NCBI GenBank assembly: GCA_963759115.1
Contig: CAVWXT010000017.1
Coordinates: forward strand, 1 to 17,874
Length of the DNA stretch: 17,874 bases
Reading direction: 5' to 3'
Source: CAVWXT01 sp963759115
GTDB lineage: Bacteria > Planctomycetota > Planctomycetia > Pirellulales > Thermoguttaceae
Part shown: positions 16,338 through 17,874 of the stretch, in pieces
Position numbering within the stretch: the stretch's first letter is position 1
Layout: each line of letters starts with the position of its first letter
Program-made: the position numbers and the translations under genes
The notes under the pieces: generated by a model
The model's database searches: none
Told to the model about the DNA's origin: nothing
Seen by the model: the letters and a program-made list of their open reading frames with translations, nothing else

Positions 16338-16957
16338 CCGGTAGATCCAGTTGGCTTCCATCTTCTCATAGCCCGTGCGCGTGACGCTGGCGGTGATCGT
16401 TCGGCGGCTTGTTGCTGACCGGCCGGAGAAGGCCCAATCGCTCTTGGCGAGTTGCGCCCCGACCACCTTCAGGAATCGGAAGGGCTTGGGGCCGATTCCG
16501 GCAGGCGTCCCGCGCGCTGTTGGCATCGAAGACGAAGACCATCAGCCAAGCATCTTCGGCATTGTGCCCTTGCCAACCACTCCCATGCCGTGACGCTTTG
16601 ATTTCGATTCCTTCCGTCCCGTATTGGCAGGCGTCCTTCGCTCAAATTTGCCCGCGGGCACAAGGTCGGGGTGTCCGTTGTGATAGGTGTTCTTTGCCAG
16701 GGTCTTGCAATACTTCGGAATCGTCGCCGACATGAACTCCCCGACCATGCTGGAGAAGTTGGCGGGCATCAGGAACGATTCCAGCCGTTGCAACTGCGCG
16801 GGTGTTCAACTGCTGATTCAGGAATCCCAGGAAGTCCAGGAAGTCGGCCATTGCCTTCTGGACGTGGGTTAGTGGTCAAGCCGCAAGGCAAGACCACCTG
16901 TTTGTTGAACCCTTGCAGGTTCAGCGGGACCGGCGTGCAAGCCGTACATTCGTCCAT
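16329..16957 (-). CDS. putative type II restriction endonuclease, PD-(D/E)xK type, frame broken
   Basis: The start at 16957 (MDECTACTPVPLNLQGFNKQ) is fixed by gggaggaaatc just upstream. After frame breaks near 16880 and 16800 the protein reads MADFLDFLGFLNQQLNTR, then LQRLESFLMPANFSSMVGEF, MSATIPKYCKTLAKNTYHNG and HPDLVPAGKF. After a break near 16640 it gives QYGTEGIEIKASRHGSGWQG and HNAEDAWLMVFVFDANSARD. After a break near 16520 it gives IGPKPFRFLKVVGAQLAKSD and ends YEKMEANWIYRSE. HPD (16664-16669) and EIK (about 16597-16605), some 20 residues apart, form a PD-(D/E)xK nuclease site. The family is inferred from this motif and from the methyltransferase that overlaps its 3' end by 9 bases; specificity is unknown. 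The total of about 205 residues is usual for a type II enzyme. Confidence 0.75.
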
Positions 16958-16960
16958 GAT

Positions 16961-16968
16961 TTCCTCCC
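16961..16968 (-). promoter_or_regulatory. Shine-Dalgarno of the restriction endonuclease
   Basis: On the minus strand gggaggaa precedes the ATG at 16957 with a gap of about five bases from the ggagg core. It is the strongest ribosome-binding site in the right half of the window and decides this start. Confidence 0.7.
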
Positions 16969-17055
16969 GGTGATTCCCTTCACCGGGGCGGACTCTACCA
17001 AAGGGGCCGGAAAATGGGCAAGGTCGGTATCCGCTTGCCTCTCTCCCGGGTTATA

Positions 17056-17874
17056 TCACGATCGGAAGAACCCCCTCGCCAGCCGGCGGAAATGGTCGAG
17101 GCTGCGGACCTGTCGCAGTTCAGAACGGAATTCGGCCCGCACGAAAAGCGCCAGCGGCGAAGTAGCCGGCCGTCCCGCGGCAGTCGGCGGAGGGCCGCTG
17201 GCGGGCCGTAGAAGCGAAACTCGGCTTCGACCAATTCCAAGAGGACGCGGCCCCGCTCGGCGAAGGTTGGTCCTCGGCCGGCGCCGGCGGACGCCCCGCC
17301 GGCCACAGGGCACCGGGCCTGCCTAAAAATCCAGGGATTGCCCAGGCAGCCTCGGCCGATGGCCGCGCCGTCGGCGCCGCTCTCGCGGAGCAGCGGACCG
17401 CGTCGGCCGCTTGGCGGACCCCGCCGCTGCCGATGACCGGGATGCCGAGGGCCTGTCTCACGCGGGCGATGGCCCCAGTCGGGACCGCCGACATAGCCTG
17501 GGCCACGCTCCGCGCGTGCAGTTGACGGCAGCGGCCCCGGCGTCCTCCGCTCGCCGGGCCACTTCCACGGCATTTCCCGTCCGCGTCCGGGACCGGTGCG
17601 AATCTCAGCGTCACCGGGATCGACACGGCCCGGACCACGGCCGCGACCAGCCGGGCGATCGCCGGCGGATCGGCCATGAGGGCCCCGCCTTCGCCCCGAG
17701 CAGAGCCGGCGGACCGGACAATCGAAATTCGGGTCGACCAGGTCGAAGCCCAATTCGGCCACCACGCGGGCGGCCTCGGCCAGGGCGGCCGGGTCGGCCC
17801 CGCTGAGTTGGCCCATTCTTGGGGATTCGGCCGGCAGGGTATAGAGCCGCCGGATGGCCGGCCGCTGCCGCCGC
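17056..17874 (-). CDS. dus: tRNA-dihydrouridine synthase, 5' part missing, frame broken
   Basis: The gene enters from the right edge, reading AALYTLPAESPRMGQLSGAD, then PAALAEAARVVAELGFDLVD and PNFDCPVRR with the catalytic Cys of Dus enzymes. After frame breaks it continues GGALMADPPAIARLVAAVVR, AVSIPVTLRF, IARVRQALGIPVIGSGGVRQ (the FMN-phosphate GSGG loop), then SGADGAAIGRGCLGNPWIFR and AERGRVLLELVEAEFRFYG. The end is AEFRSELRQVRSLDHFRRLA, with a TGA at 17056-17058. Breaks lie near 17690, 17600, 17530, 17390 and 17170. The enzyme reduces uridine in tRNA with FMN and NADPH. The GRGCLGNPWIF motif fits the DusB-like group. It lies 98 bases upstream of the nuclease on the same strand. Confidence 0.88.

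Noticed and set aside
16913..17326. Plus-strand open frame opposite the nuclease start and the dus 3' end
   Set aside because: It is Arg/Ser/Gly-rich and antisense to well supported genes.
1..17874. tRNA, rRNA, CRISPR arrays, insertion sequences and attachment sites
   Set aside because: Reading both strands I saw no cloverleaf with conserved arms, rRNA core segments, short regular repeats or transposase motifs; a covariance search was not possible here.

Overview
The window looks like a Planctomycetota chromosome fragment (high G+C, probably metagenomic). Several lines support this: a secreted PQQ/BamB-like propeller protein starting with the ADWPQFQGPNRDGV signature, a DUF1569 gene beside it, a multi-WxxGxW exported protein, a DUF3309 peptide, and two-component genes built on long receiver chains. 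The lineage call is an inference from gene style; no rRNA or other marker is present. The sequence is riddled with single-base frame breaks. At least 25 places show a recognisable protein continuing in another frame, and breaks also hit genes expected to be under strong constraint (P-type ATPase, dihydrouridine synthase). I therefore read most broken genes as intact genes carrying sequence errors, and I give the reconstructed extents.

Layout, left to right. Positions 1-1204: a possible peptide, an unrecognised ~235-aa protein and a lysine-rich helical protein. Positions 1277-3761 (+): a pseudo-receiver/BON-like fusion whose phospho-acceptor position is Glu, an exported WxxGxW-repeat protein and the small membrane protein DUF3309. 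Positions 3783-8289 (+): a tightly packed signalling operon made of a receiver-PP2C (RsbU-type) phosphatase, a PAS-PAS-histidine kinase-REC-REC hybrid, a stand-alone receiver and an unknown ~104-aa protein. The genes overlap or nearly touch (TGATG, 13 bp, ATGA). Positions 8404-8640 hold a small membrane protein, and 8641-9139 shows nothing convincing. Positions 9140-11752: an MgtA-type magnesium P-type ATPase, followed by a HepT (HEPN) remnant and a rho-independent terminator.

The right part is mostly on the minus strand: an exported nucleoside-hydrolase-like protein, DUF1569 and the PQQ-propeller protein. These are followed by a divergently oriented beta-class DNA methyltransferase (+) and a convergent PD-(D/E)xK-type restriction endonuclease (-), whose 3' ends overlap by 9 bp. 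A partial tRNA-dihydrouridine synthase (-) runs off the right edge.

How the genes may work together: the left half is most simply a signalling and envelope module. The kinase and its receivers probably exchange phosphate with the free CheY-like protein and with the receiver that gates the PP2C phosphatase. No anti-sigma kinase or STAS antagonist lies in the window, so the phosphatase target is unknown. The methyltransferase and nuclease form a compact, apparently undescribed restriction-modification pair. The strongest points for a second look are the Glu-substituted receiver fused to a BON-like domain, the 98.6 % identical tandem PAS duplication, the tail-to-tail R-M pair, and the unknown ~104-aa protein coupled to the response regulator.
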